A stretch of 64,000 nt of DNA from Plantactinospora soyae (GTDB lineage: Bacteria; Actinomycetota; Actinomycetes; Mycobacteriales; Micromonosporaceae). Numbering within the stretch: the first letter of the stretch is position 1; every line of letters starts with the position of its first letter. The translations under genes were made by a program, and so were the position numbers. The notes beneath the pieces were generated by a model. It was given only the letters and a program-made list of their open reading frames with translations. It searched no databases and was not told where the DNA came from. Positions 18,948 to 27,115 of this stretch are shown here, piece after piece. Location of the stretch: assembly GCF_014874095.1 (NCBI RefSeq), contig NZ_JADBEB010000001.1, positions 8,680,001 through 8,744,000 of the forward strand, in the 5' to 3' direction.

Positions 18948-19011
18948 GGTGATCCGGGAAAGGGACCCGGTAGCCGAACCCCCCGACCCTGCCGTTGAGC
19001 ACGACCCGGAC

Positions 19012-20277
19012 TCATGACCGGACGCTGAGAGTGGTGCGAGTGATTAGCGGACGGTTCCACCGGGCCAGCAACTCGTTCGACAGATCCGCGACCGCGAGCA
19101 GGTCCTGAATCCTCGCCCGGACTCCGGCGGCGGACAGACCCCTCGGAACGGCGTCGGCGTCCAGCAGCACCCGCCAATCGTCCAGGTCGAGTTCCAGGTA
19201 TTCCAGCCCGGTCAGCAACGCGACCTCGCGCGGGTCGGCGAGACTGCCAGGGACGGCTACGAGGGTGCGCAGCCGAGGCAGTCCCGCGAAGGGCGCGAGG
19301 CGGAACGGCCCGGCCTTCGACGATCCGACGCCGAGCACCTCCAGGTCGGGGTGAACGGACAGGTTCCCGTCCGTGGCGTCGGCGATCACCGGGGTCTGGT
19401 CACCGGTGGGGTCGGGGTAGTCGTACTCCCGCTCGCGCACCATCAAGTCGGTGAGCGATTCCGCGATCGGCACGGCGCCGACGCTCTCCTCGTGGTTGAT
19501 CAGGATCACCTGTCCCCGGTAGCCGCGCGGGCCCGGGGTGAGGTCGATAGCGTATAGGTCGCCTCCACAGGTGCTGGCGAACGCGATCCAGCCGGGTGAG
19601 CCGACCACGCCCTGCACCAGGGCGTCCGGTCCTGTGATCACAGCTTCCATGGCCGCGAACTCCCACGGGCAGGGCCGGGACGCGGCGTCGGCGACGAAGA
19701 TGCTGTCCGGCCCCACCAGCTCGAAACCGAGCGCCTCGAGCAGGCCGTCGCGGGGATCCTCCCGGCCGGCCCGGACCACGCGGTAGAGCACCTTGAGTTC
19801 CTCGGGCAGGGCGACGCCGAGTCGCGCCTCGACCGCGGCGATCTCCGCCCCGGTGGCACCCCGGACCGTCGGCAGCCGCTCGCGGAGGTGCCGCTCCAGC
19901 AGCGCCAGATCGGTCGACGGGGACACCGCCGCCCCGGGTGTCGGCGACGGCAGGCGACGCCAAGGCTCCGGAACCGCGCCCTCGACCAGCAGGAGCGACC
20001 CCGCGTTGACGCCGAGGCCGTCCACGGCAGGACCGGTTTCGATCAGGTACAGCGCAGACCCGTCCAGCACGAAGGAGATATCCTCCCGGCCGTCCTCGGC
20101 CAGGGCGCCGAGCACGGGCTCGACAGCCGCGTGCATGGTGCGCCAGTCGTGGTGGGGACCGGGAACGCTCCACCCGGCCGGGCTGACGTGGCCGTGCACC
20201 GGGCCGACGGCGCCGCCGCCGGCCCGCATCAGCCGGACCAGCATTTCCCACGTGGCGACGTCGTAGATCGAGGGCAT
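19012..20277 (-). CDS. SMI1/KNR4 (SUKH) domain protein
   Basis: This 421-residue cytosolic protein contains a SUKH domain at about 130-290: TGAEIAAVEARLGVALPEEL, then WIAFASTCGGDLYAIDLTPG and QVILINHEESVGAV, a pattern well known from SMI1/KNR4 proteins. SUKH proteins are commonly immunity partners of secreted or contact-dependent toxins, but many are housekeeping; no intact toxin is adjacent. The N-terminal 130 and C-terminal 120 residues are unassigned, the latter leucine-rich (LTGLEYLELDLDDWRVLL). GATAAT at 20284-20289 (minus strand) lies six bases before ATG 20277, suggesting a leaderless message from that ATG; an in-frame ATG at 20295 is less likely. Confidence 0.8.
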   Translation of the reverse strand: MPSIYDVATWEMLVRLMRAGGGAVGPVHGHVSPAGWSVPGPHHDWRTMHAAVEPVLGALAEDGREDISFVLDGSALYLIETGPAVDGLGVNAGSLLLVEGAVPEPWRRLPSPTPGAAVSPSTDLALLERHLRERLPTVRGATGAEIAAVEARLGVALPEELKVLYRVVRAGREDPRDGLLEALGFELVGPDSIFVADAASRPCPWEFAAMEAVITGPDALVQGVVGSPGWIAFASTCGGDLYAIDLTPGPRGYRGQVILINHEESVGAVPIAESLTDLMVREREYDYPDPTGDQTPVIADATDGNLSVHPDLEVLGVGSSKAGPFRLAPFAGLPRLRTLVAVPGSLADPREVALLTGLEYLELDLDDWRVLLDADAVPRGLSAAGVRARIQDLLAVADLSNELLARWNRPLITRTTLSVRS

Positions 20278-20585
20278 CGATCGATTATCAGGCATGCAGC
20301 GCCTGCTTCAGTTGGGACGAGCCGGAGACTACGGCGAGGAACCATGATCACCGGGTGAATAGAACACATGCTCGACGTACTGATCTGCCGCGAACCGCGA
20401 GCATCCACCCGTCCTACCGTGAGACGCCGCAAAGCGGCAACGGCCGGTGACGATGGTAGCCGTCAAGGCGCCGACATTGCTTTCGTCGACCTGTGACTTT
20501 GTAGGTCAGACTGCAACTGGCTGTGTACATGGACCCGCGCGTCGAACACCTGACAACGAGACCAGCGAGCAGCCCAGCAACCGGA
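20278..20585. other. 308-bp intergenic region
   Basis: The right part contains no gene, repeat or RNA I can support. The left end holds the probable promoter of the SUKH gene. Confidence 0.6.
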
Positions 20586-20911
20586 CTAGCAGCGTTCGAC
20601 GCCTGGTCGCGGCCCAAGGGCCGCGGCAGTGCGGGTCGGCTGCCGAGTGGCGGCAGGGCGCAGCAGCACGATCCCTGCGACCCGCAGGAAGATCTCTCGC
20701 TTGTCGGTTGCCATCCCCCTCCGGTCGAGTACGTAGCCTGTCAGCCAGCACCAGCCGTGATAGGTCGGCCTGTCAGCCAGCACCAGCCGTGATAGGTCGG
20801 CTTGTCACACACGGACACCACCCGCAGCACGAGCCGGCGGTCTCCACGGAACTGGACGCTCGCGGCTGCACAGACGCCGATCACCTCCCCCGCGACTGGT
20901 ACCCGGTTCAC
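20586..20911 (-). pseudogene. Small actinobacterial protein gene disrupted by a 32-bp tandem duplication
   Basis: A frame opening with GTG at 20911, overlapping the stop of the upstream 50-codon gene as GTGA, reads VPVAGEVIGVCAAASVQFRG, DRRLVLRVVSVCDKPTYHGW and CWLTG, then enters a tandem duplication and hits a stop. Removing one 32-bp unit restores a continuous 97-residue protein that goes on YVLDRRGMATDKREIFLRVA to a stop at 20586. The length (326 minus 32 equals 98 codons) fits exactly. Small proteins with the GWxWLxGYxLD...REIFVR pattern are, as I recall, common near DUF397 genes in actinomycetes; the function is unknown. The frame could be restored by loss of one repeat unit. Confidence 0.65.
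20737..20800. repeat. Perfect 32-bp tandem duplication
   Basis: Two identical 32-base units beginning CCTGTCAGCCAGCACC and ending GTGATAGGTCGG lie head to tail (20737-20768, 20769-20800). The unit is not a multiple of three and shifts the frame of the small minus-strand gene it lies in. Perfect identity suggests a recent event or continuing slippage. Confidence 0.95.
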
Positions 20912-21060
20912 CGGGACCAGGGATCGTTACGCCGCTTGAGCTGCTTACACGTCTCGCCGCAGCGACAGACCACGCCGGCGTGGAGGTGCGACCACACCGG
21001 CCCATGTCGCGTCCGCAACCAGAGCCATGCCTCACGCAGGTACCACCGGATCAGGAACAT
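20908..21060 (-). CDS. Small conserved protein, 50 residues, Cys-rich tail
   Basis: ATG at 21060 has GGGAGG six bases upstream. The product begins MFLIRWYLREAWLWLRTRHG and ends with a VVCRCGETC segment and a basic tail. It resembles small proteins encoded beside DUF397/XRE genes in actinomycetes. The three cysteines could bind a metal, but the number is below that of a full zinc ribbon. Its TGA overlaps the GTG of the next, disrupted gene, so the two form a coupled pair divergent from the XRE regulator. Confidence 0.6.
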   Translation of the reverse strand: MFLIRWYLREAWLWLRTRHGPVWSHLHAGVVCRCGETCKQLKRRNDPWSR

Positions 21061-21209
21061 GCCTGACCTCCCATCGACCGGGAGCACGGTGGCCGGGCCT
21101 TCGGGTCGGTCATCCGACCACCGCACCCGGCATCCATCATGGATGCATCGTACGATGCTCCGCAATCCCCTGGAATCATGATGATGAAAGGTTAGGAGAG
21201 AGAGCGACC

Positions 21210-22082
21210 ATGAGGGACGATCGCAGGATGGCCCGCTTCACTCCCGCAACGCCCCGGAGCCGCCGCCTCGGTCGCGAACTCAGGCGACTTCGCGACGCCG
21301 CAAGGCTTACGTTGGAGGAGGCCGGGAAGCGGATCGGCAGTTCTGGATCACGAATCCAGCGCATCGAGTCGGGTGACATCAAGGTCAGGCCCGGCGACGT
21401 CATGGAACTGCTCGTCGCCTACGGCGTAGCGATCGACGGCGAGCCTGGCGAGTCGCTCCTCGTAATGGCCCGCGAGCTGCGTGAGGCCGGATGGTGGCAG
21501 CGGTTGGACGCTCTACCGTCCCGTTACGCAACCATGATCGCCTACGAGGAAGAGGCTGCCCAGATCCACAACTTCGAGCCGGTGCTGATCCCTGGACTGC
21601 TCCAGACCGAGGCGTACGCCCGCGCCGTGATCAGCGTTGGCCAGGAGATGAACGCTCAGGCGATCGACCAACGCGTACAAGCGCGGATGACCCGGCAAGC
21701 CATCCTCACCAGGAAGGATCACTACCCGAAGCTGGATGTCGTTGTGGCGGAGGCCGCGCTGATGGTTGAGGTCGGCGGTACGGAGGTCATGCGTGAGCAG
21801 CTCGACCACCTGGCCGAGGTCAGCCGTCAAACGAACATCACGATCCGGATGCTTCGGTTCGCCGCCGGGGCACACATGGCCAACCACGGCGGCTTCCTGA
21901 TCCTGGAGTCTCTCAACGATCCACCGCTCGGCTACATCGACACCCTGGCCGGCGCCTTGTTCCTGGAGTCCCCCAACGAGACCAACCGGTTGACCGTCGT
22001 GTACAACCACCTCAAGGAGCTGGCGATGTCTCCGGCAGAGTCAGTCAAGTTCATCAAGGAGCGATCCCGTGCAATGGCGTAA
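21210..22082 (+). CDS. XRE family regulator with DUF5753
   Basis: The 290-residue protein has an N-terminal XRE helix-turn-helix (RLGRELRRLRDAARLTLEEA, GSSGSRIQRIESGDIKVRPG) and a DUF5753 domain (about 95-280) beginning at FEPVLIPGLLQTEAYARAV. Such proteins act with small DUF397 partners in actinomycetes, controlling morphology or antibiotic genes in Streptomyces (BldB/WhiJ-type systems). AGGAGAG precedes the ATG at a slightly long distance. The 3' end overlaps the DUF397 gene by 14 bases, which supports a working pair. Targets are unknown; the divergent small genes are the nearest candidates. Confidence 0.9.
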   Translation: MRDDRRMARFTPATPRSRRLGRELRRLRDAARLTLEEAGKRIGSSGSRIQRIESGDIKVRPGDVMELLVAYGVAIDGEPGESLLVMARELREAGWWQRLDALPSRYATMIAYEEEAAQIHNFEPVLIPGLLQTEAYARAVISVGQEMNAQAIDQRVQARMTRQAILTRKDHYPKLDVVVAEAALMVEVGGTEVMREQLDHLAEVSRQTNITIRMLRFAAGAHMANHGGFLILESLNDPPLGYIDTLAGALFLESPNETNRLTVVYNHLKELAMSPAESVKFIKERSRAMA

Positions 22083-22236
22083 GTCCTCGAAGTCGAACAG
22101 CGACGGCAACTGCGTCGAGGTTGCCACACCGCCCCAGGTCGTCATGGTGCGCGACAGCAAGGACCAGGCCGGTCCGGCGCTGACGTTCAGCCCGACCGCA
22201 TGGCGGGCATTCGTCCGGCACGTCCCGGCCTGCTGA
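22069..22236 (+). CDS. DUF397 family small protein
   Basis: GTG at 22069 starts a 55-residue protein, MQWRKSSKSNSDGNCVEVA, later VMVRDSKD and FSPTAWRAFV, which is the full DUF397 signature. In Streptomyces such proteins are partners (proposed antagonists) of XRE-DUF5753 regulators such as WhiJ. It overlaps the regulator gene by 14 bases, so the two are translationally coupled. Confidence 0.9.
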   Translation: MQWRKSSKSNSDGNCVEVATPPQVVMVRDSKDQAGPALTFSPTAWRAFVRHVPAC

Positions 22237-22281
22237 GCGGATCAGCGCGGCCGGCCGTGCACAGCCCGTCCTCCAGCGAGC

Positions 22282-22314
22282 GGGCCCCGATCTCCTCGTG
22301 AGAGATCGGGGCCC
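22282..22314. terminator. Bidirectional terminator hairpin
   Basis: GGGCCCCGATCTC (22282-22294) pairs perfectly with GAGATCGGGGCCC (22302-22314) around the loop CTCGTGA. It lies between the convergent DUF397 and permease genes, 46 bases and 18 bases from their stops. No U-tract is present, which is usual in actinomycetes. Confidence 0.85.
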
Positions 22315-22332
22315 GGTCCGGTAGGTCGAGCC

Positions 22333-23265
22333 CTACTTGAGCGCGCCTGCGGTGAGGCCGCCCTGGATCTGCCGCTGGAAGATCGCGTAGACGAGGATCA
22401 TCGGCAGGATGGCCATGGTCAGCGCCGCGAACAGGCCGGACCAGTCCGCCTCGTATCCGGCGTTGGTCGAGATGTCGGCGATGCCCTGGGTGAGCACCCA
22501 CTTGTCCTCGGCGTTGGAGAGCAGTACCAGCGGAAGCTGGTACTGCGACCACTGCCCGATGATGTTGAAGATCCCGACGCTGATCAGGCCGGGCTTGGCC
22601 ATCGGCAGCATCACCTGGAAGAACAGTCGGGTGTGCGAGCAGCCGTCGATCATGCCGGCCTCGGCCACCGACGTCGGCAGGGTCTTGAAGAAGGCCGCCA
22701 GGAAGAAGACCGTGAACGGCAGCGAGTAGGCGATGTACACCAGGACCAGCCCGGTGTGCGTGTTGAGCAGCCCGAGGTTGTCCACCACGAAGAAGAGCGG
22801 CACCAGCGCCAGGAACACCGGGAACGCCAACCCGGAGACGAACAGGTAGTAGACGAACCGGTTGCCGACGAACTTGTAGCGGGCCAGTACGTAGGCGGCC
22901 ATCGAGCCCAGCAGCATGGTGCCGGCGACCCCGCAGGTCACCACGATCACGCTGTTGATGAAGAACTTGCCGACCCGGGCCTGGGTCCAGGCGCGGCTCC
23001 AGTTCTCCCAGCGCAGTTCGGCGGGGAGCGTCCAGGGGCTGCTGAAGATCTCCGTGGTGTTCTTGAACGAGGCCAGGAAGGTCCACAGGATCGGCACGAT
23101 GACGATCACCGCCCACACCACCAGGGCGACGTGGCCGAGGCTGGAGAAGAGCCGTACCTCGGACTTGACCTGCCGGTCCCGGCCGTTGCGGCCTCCGGCG
23201 GTCGGCTTCCCTGTTCCCGAGCCGGTCGCCGGGCGGTCGGTCTTGGTCGTCATCTTCGGTCCCAT
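22333..23265 (-). CDS. Carbohydrate ABC transporter permease (MalG/NgcG-like), cassette 1
   Basis: The 310-residue inner-membrane protein is a type I ABC permease of the CUT1 class. It has a charged 35-residue N-terminus, about six membrane helices and the cytoplasmic EAA loop EAGMIDGCSHTRLFFQVMLP that contacts the ATPase, and ends IFQRQIQGGLTAGALK, as MalG-type permeases do. ATG at 23265 starts two bases after the upstream permease stop; ATG at 23253 is also possible. It is the last gene of the cassette, followed by a strong hairpin. No ATPase gene is present, so a shared MsiK-like ATPase elsewhere is expected. Confidence 0.93.
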   Translation of the reverse strand: MGPKMTTKTDRPATGSGTGKPTAGGRNGRDRQVKSEVRLFSSLGHVALVVWAVIVIVPILWTFLASFKNTTEIFSSPWTLPAELRWENWSRAWTQARVGKFFINSVIVVTCGVAGTMLLGSMAAYVLARYKFVGNRFVYYLFVSGLAFPVFLALVPLFFVVDNLGLLNTHTGLVLVYIAYSLPFTVFFLAAFFKTLPTSVAEAGMIDGCSHTRLFFQVMLPMAKPGLISVGIFNIIGQWSQYQLPLVLLSNAEDKWVLTQGIADISTNAGYEADWSGLFAALTMAILPMILVYAIFQRQIQGGLTAGALK

Positions 23266-23266
23266 C

Positions 23267-24181
23267 TCAGTACTCGACGCTCTCCCGCTTGGACACCCGC
23301 AGCGTCAGCGCCGCGAACGTGAGGGTCAGGAAGAACAGCGCCACACCCATGGCCGAGGCGTACCCGAACCGGCTGTAGGTGAAGGCGTTGCGGTAGATCT
23401 CCACCGCCAGCACGGTGGTGGCCCCGTCCGGGCCACCGCTGTCGACGGAGAGCACCGCGACGATGGCGAAGCAGTCGAACGCCGCGATGCCCAGGTAGAC
23501 CCAGGCCACCTGGAGGGTGTCCCAGAGCAGTGGCAGGGTCACCCGGAAGAAGAGCGTGACCCGGCTGGCGCCGTCCATCTCGGCGGCCTCGTAGATCTCG
23601 GTCGGGATCGACGCCATCCCGGCCGAGAAGAGCACCACGTAGAAGCCGACCGCCTGCCAGACCAGCACCCCGATGATCGACCACAGGGCGAGGTTCGGTC
23701 TGATCAGGAAGAAGACCGGATCGAGGCCGAGCTTCATCAGCACGCCGTTGATCAGGCCCGACTCGTTCGGCCGGTAGACCATCTGGAACAGCACCGCGAT
23801 GATCGCCACCGCGAGCACCTGGGGGAAGAAGAACACCACCCGGTAGAACCCGGAACCCCGGACCCCGACCCGTTGCCCGCTCCGGCTGCCACCGCCGACG
23901 TTCAGCATGAACGCGAAGTACAACGCGATGGCGATGGTGATCAGCGGCAGGGCAAGCAGCAGTATCCCGTGGTGCTGGACCGCCTTCCAGAAGGCCTCGT
24001 CCTCGAACAGCCTCTGGAAGTTGTCGAAACCGACCCACTCCGGCGCGCCGACGCCCCGCCAGTTCGTCATCGCGAGCTGGAACGCCTGGACGTACGGCGC
24101 GATCACGAAGACCGAATACAGCAGTACCGGCAACGCCAGGAAGCCGATCACGAACGGGTACTTGCCCTGCCGCATGATCAC
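23267..24181 (-). CDS. Carbohydrate ABC transporter permease (MalF/NgcF-like), cassette 1
   Basis: The 304-residue CUT1 permease has about six membrane helices, a short N-terminus (MIMRQGKYPFVIGFLALPVL) and the EAA loop YEAAEMDGASRVTLFFRVTL. An RSGQRVGVRGSGFYR segment precedes the third membrane region and is shared in kind with its paralogue in cassette 2. The gene lies 10 bases after the lipoprotein gene and directly before the partner permease, forming a lipoprotein-permease-permease operon. The closest well-studied system by layout is NgcEFG of Streptomyces for N-acetylglucosamine and diacetylchitobiose. Confidence 0.92.
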   Translation of the reverse strand: MIMRQGKYPFVIGFLALPVLLYSVFVIAPYVQAFQLAMTNWRGVGAPEWVGFDNFQRLFEDEAFWKAVQHHGILLLALPLITIAIALYFAFMLNVGGGSRSGQRVGVRGSGFYRVVFFFPQVLAVAIIAVLFQMVYRPNESGLINGVLMKLGLDPVFFLIRPNLALWSIIGVLVWQAVGFYVVLFSAGMASIPTEIYEAAEMDGASRVTLFFRVTLPLLWDTLQVAWVYLGIAAFDCFAIVAVLSVDSGGPDGATTVLAVEIYRNAFTYSRFGYASAMGVALFFLTLTFAALTLRVSKRESVEY

Positions 24182-24191
24182 TCCGCTCCGG

Positions 24192-25697
24192 TCAGCGCTT
24201 GAACTTGGCGACGCTGCTGTCGCCCTTGATGGTGTCCGCGCGCTTCTGAATCCGCTCGGCCCACTGCTCGGCCGAGGCGCGACCGAACATCAGCTCGTTG
24301 GTCGCGGTCCGGGCCTCAGTGTCCAGCTCCTTGTACCAGTTGTCGAACATCATGTTGAACACGTTCGCACCGGCGGTCTTCAGCGCTGCCTGCGAGCTGG
24401 CCACGCCCGGCGGGAACTGGTAGCCCTCGCTGCCGGCCGGCACCACGGTGGCCGCCCCGACGGTCTCGGTGAAGCCCCGGGTACCCGCCTTGGAGAGCAT
24501 CTGCCGCATGTACTCCATGCCGCCACGCGGGTTCTTGCTCTTGGCCGAGACGAAGTACCCCTCACCACCGGCGGCCCGGATCGCACCGGCCGGCAGCTTG
24601 TCCGACGCGGTCAGGCTGGGCACCGCCATGAGCTGGTACTCGAAGCCGGCCGGCGTGTCCTTCTTCTGCTCGTTCTCCAGCCAGTCGCCGCTGGGGTAGA
24701 AGGCGAGCTTGCCCTGGTTCTGCCGCAGCTGCACGTCGGTGTGCTTGAGCCCCTCGAAGCTCTTGTCACCGTACTTGGCGCCGATCTCGGCCCACGCCTT
24801 GGCGGACTGGATGACCGAGTCGGCCTTCCAGGCATCCGCCTCCAGGTTGTCGATGTTCTTCAGTACGTCCGGCCCGCCGACCTTGGCGGCCTGGGTGAGG
24901 ATGACGTTCCACATGTAGTAGGCCGCGTTCGCCCCGGCGTACCCGAACGGGGTGATGCCCTTGCCCTTGATCTGCTCGCAGAGCGCGGTGAACTGCTCCC
25001 AGGTGGTGGGGGCGGTCCAGCTGTTGTCCTTGAACAGCTTGCCCGAGTACCAGATGCCGTACACGGTCGAGACGTAGTACAGGACGTAGGGCTTGCGCGA
25101 ACCGTCCGGGGTGCTGAACATGCCCTGCTCGACGACGCCGGGGATGAGGGTGTCCCGGACCTTCTTGCTCGGGTCGTCGACCGACGGCGCGTCCCAGAGC
25201 TCGGTCAGGTCCTGCATCTGGCCGTCGGCGACCAGCGCGCCGAAGTCGAGGAACTTCTCCCCCGAGTTGTTGACGAACTCCGGCGGGTCACCGGCCGCGA
25301 AGCGCGGCTGGAGCACCGTGGAGACCGCCTGGGTCGCCTGGTGCTTGATCTGGGCCTTCGGGAAGGCCGTCTGGTACAGCTTCTCGTGGACGTCGGTGGC
25401 GTACTTCTCGCCGTAGCCGCCGTTGAAGATGATGATCTCCAGCGCGGCGTCTTCCTTGACCCCGAGCGGGTTGGTGGCGCTCTTGGTGCCGGTGTCCTGC
25501 TCGGTGGTGCCCTCGTCGTCGCCACCACTGGTGGCGCAGGCGCCGAGGAACCCGGCGGCCGGGATGGCCAGCAGTCCGACGGCGGCGGCCCGGCGCAGCA
25601 CCGTACGCCGGCTGGCGCTCAGCGCGGCCGGCAGGCCCGCTCCGGTGGTGGCCGACGGGTCAACGCGGTCCGACGTGTGGTCGGGGCTTGCGGACAT
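24192..25697 (-). CDS. ABC transporter substrate-binding lipoprotein (NgcE-like), cassette 1
   Basis: The 501-residue secreted lipoprotein has a twin-arginine signal (SASRRTVLRRAAAVGLLA) and lipobox LGAC with the acylated Cys54. The mature part is a CUT1 type solute-binding protein; NPLGVKEDAALEIIIFNGGY, YVLYYVSTVYGIWYSGKLF and WEQFTALCEQIKGKGITPFG match the NgcE group, which binds N-acetylglucosamine and chitobiose. ATG at 25697 is preferred because TGAGGAG lies six bases upstream; ATG at 25703 would overlap that site. It follows the RpiR regulator gene after 254 bp of non-coding sequence without a clear terminator. Substrate assignment is by family resemblance and context. Confidence 0.88.
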   Translation of the reverse strand: MSASPDHTSDRVDPSATTGAGLPAALSASRRTVLRRAAAVGLLAIPAAGFLGACATSGGDDEGTTEQDTGTKSATNPLGVKEDAALEIIIFNGGYGEKYATDVHEKLYQTAFPKAQIKHQATQAVSTVLQPRFAAGDPPEFVNNSGEKFLDFGALVADGQMQDLTELWDAPSVDDPSKKVRDTLIPGVVEQGMFSTPDGSRKPYVLYYVSTVYGIWYSGKLFKDNSWTAPTTWEQFTALCEQIKGKGITPFGYAGANAAYYMWNVILTQAAKVGGPDVLKNIDNLEADAWKADSVIQSAKAWAEIGAKYGDKSFEGLKHTDVQLRQNQGKLAFYPSGDWLENEQKKDTPAGFEYQLMAVPSLTASDKLPAGAIRAAGGEGYFVSAKSKNPRGGMEYMRQMLSKAGTRGFTETVGAATVVPAGSEGYQFPPGVASSQAALKTAGANVFNMMFDNWYKELDTEARTATNELMFGRASAEQWAERIQKRADTIKGDSSVAKFKR

Positions 25698-25951
25698 CTT
25701 CATCTCCTCAGTTGAGAATCGGGTCGGGTCAGCCGGACGGATCCGGCCGACCTGGACCTGCCAGCGGTGCGGTAGCTCGTCCCCGCCGGGGACGATCGGG
25801 CCAGAGGCGGATAGGGACGCCTCCGACCCGACGTTGGACTCCTCGGACGCGCCGGCCGCTGCCGGCTCGCACGTCGGGGTCGGGCACCGGTCGGTCGGGC
25901 GAGGCCCGCCGGCACCGGTGGCACGTCGGTTGTCGAAGTCCGGTGGAAGGC

Positions 25952-26914
25952 TCACTGCCGCGCCTCCTTCGCCGCCTTGTGCCCGCCGACGGCCTGGGCC
26001 GTCCGCTGGAACGCGGCGTGGGCCCGGTCGTAGGTCCGCTGGGCGACGGCGATGTAGAGCAGGTCGAGCACGACGAGCTGCGGGTGCCGGGCGGAGAGTC
26101 CGTCCGGCCGGAAGGTGGTCGCCTGGCTGGCGGTGAGCAGGACGATGTCGGCCAGCTCGGCCAGCGGCGAGCGGGCGAAGCCGGTCAGCGCCACCGTGAC
26201 GGCGCCGTGGCTGCCCGCCTCGGCGAGGGTCTCGATCGTCTCGCGGGTCTGGCCGGTGTGCGAGATGCCCAGGGCCACGTCGCCGGCGCGGAGCAGCGCC
26301 GCGCCGGCCAACCCCTCGTGTACGTCGTTCCAGGCCCACGCCGCGACGCCGATCCGGTGCAGGCTGAACTGCATCTCCTCGCCGACCAGGGCACTGCCGC
26401 TGGCACCGAAGATGTTGACCCGGGTGGCTCCGGCGATCGCCTCGGCGGCCCGTTCCACCTCGCCCAGGTCCAGCAGCGTGGCGGTGTCGTGCATGGCCTG
26501 GGTGTCGGCCGCGATGATCTGGCCGAGCACCCGCTCCAGCGGGTCGGTCGGCTGGATCTCCCGTCCGATGTCGACGCTCCAGCCGGCGGTGTGCGCCCGG
26601 CCGGTCTCGGCGGCGATGCCGAGCCGGAGGTCGGCGTACCCCTCGAATCCCATCGCCCGGCAGAACCGGGTAACGGTGGCCGGGGAGGTGCCGCTGCGCT
26701 CGGCCAGCTCGACGATGGTGGCCCGGGCGGCGGCGGCCGGATCGCTGAGTACCTGCTCGGCGACGCGCTGCAACGCGCCGGTGAACTCGGTCAGCCGGGC
26801 CCGGACCCGGACCAGCACGCTGTCCGCCGGCGAGAGCCCGGCGGCGGCCCGGCGGTCGGGCTCGGCATCGACCACCGCGGTCCCCGCGATGGTGTCCGCC
26901 TTCTGCTCGACCAT
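25952..26914 (-). CDS. MurR/RpiR family transcriptional regulator (HTH + SIS)
   Basis: The 320-residue regulator has an N-terminal HTH_6 (about 40-110: ATIVELAERSGTSPATVTRF, CRAMGFEGYADLRLGIA) and a C-terminal SIS sugar-phosphate-binding domain (about 140-280: RVNIFGASGSALVGEEMQF, ALGISHTGQTRETIETLAEA). RpiR proteins sense phosphorylated sugars such as MurNAc-6-P or GlcNAc-6-P. It lies between two amino-sugar-type importers and divergent from a BadF-type kinase that would make the sugar phosphate, which fits a feedback role. ATG at 26914 follows AAAGG; a TTG at 26929 is unlikely. Confidence 0.92.
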   Translation of the reverse strand: MVEQKADTIAGTAVVDAEPDRRAAAGLSPADSVLVRVRARLTEFTGALQRVAEQVLSDPAAAARATIVELAERSGTSPATVTRFCRAMGFEGYADLRLGIAAETGRAHTAGWSVDIGREIQPTDPLERVLGQIIAADTQAMHDTATLLDLGEVERAAEAIAGATRVNIFGASGSALVGEEMQFSLHRIGVAAWAWNDVHEGLAGAALLRAGDVALGISHTGQTRETIETLAEAGSHGAVTVALTGFARSPLAELADIVLLTASQATTFRPDGLSARHPQLVVLDLLYIAVAQRTYDRAHAAFQRTAQAVGGHKAAKEARQ

Positions 26915-26938
26915 GGGCACGCCTTTCAAAAAAGGAAG

Positions 26939-26985
26939 TTAACTGTTAGTGGTAAAAGTTCTTACTAAAGCCCCCTCCTTGTCAA
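26939..26985 (-). promoter_or_regulatory. rpiR promoter region with dyad operator candidate
   Basis: TTGACA (26980-26985, minus strand) is a good -35 box. The predicted -10 area is covered by TTAGT-N13-ACTAA (26946-26968, plus-strand sense), preceded by TTAACT at 26939-26944. A related arrangement (TTAACT, then GTTACTG and TTCTTAC) lies upstream of the second lipoprotein gene, so this is a candidate RpiR operator controlling the regulator, cassette 1 and possibly the divergent kinase. Confidence 0.5.
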
Positions 26986-27115
26986 GACGATGGGTGAAGT
27001 TTTCAAACTGTTACCTGGCTTGACCCTGATGTCGATCGATCGACCCTTGCCCGGGACAGCCGTACCGAGCAGCATGGACCCGTCCCGTGGGCGTACTGGA
27101 AGGGCTGGGCGACGA

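Noticed and set aside
20447-21181. Plus-strand open frame over the small-gene region
   Set aside because: The minus-strand pair has a ribosome-binding site, GTGA coupling and family-like residues, whereas this frame has none and is low in hydrophobic residues.
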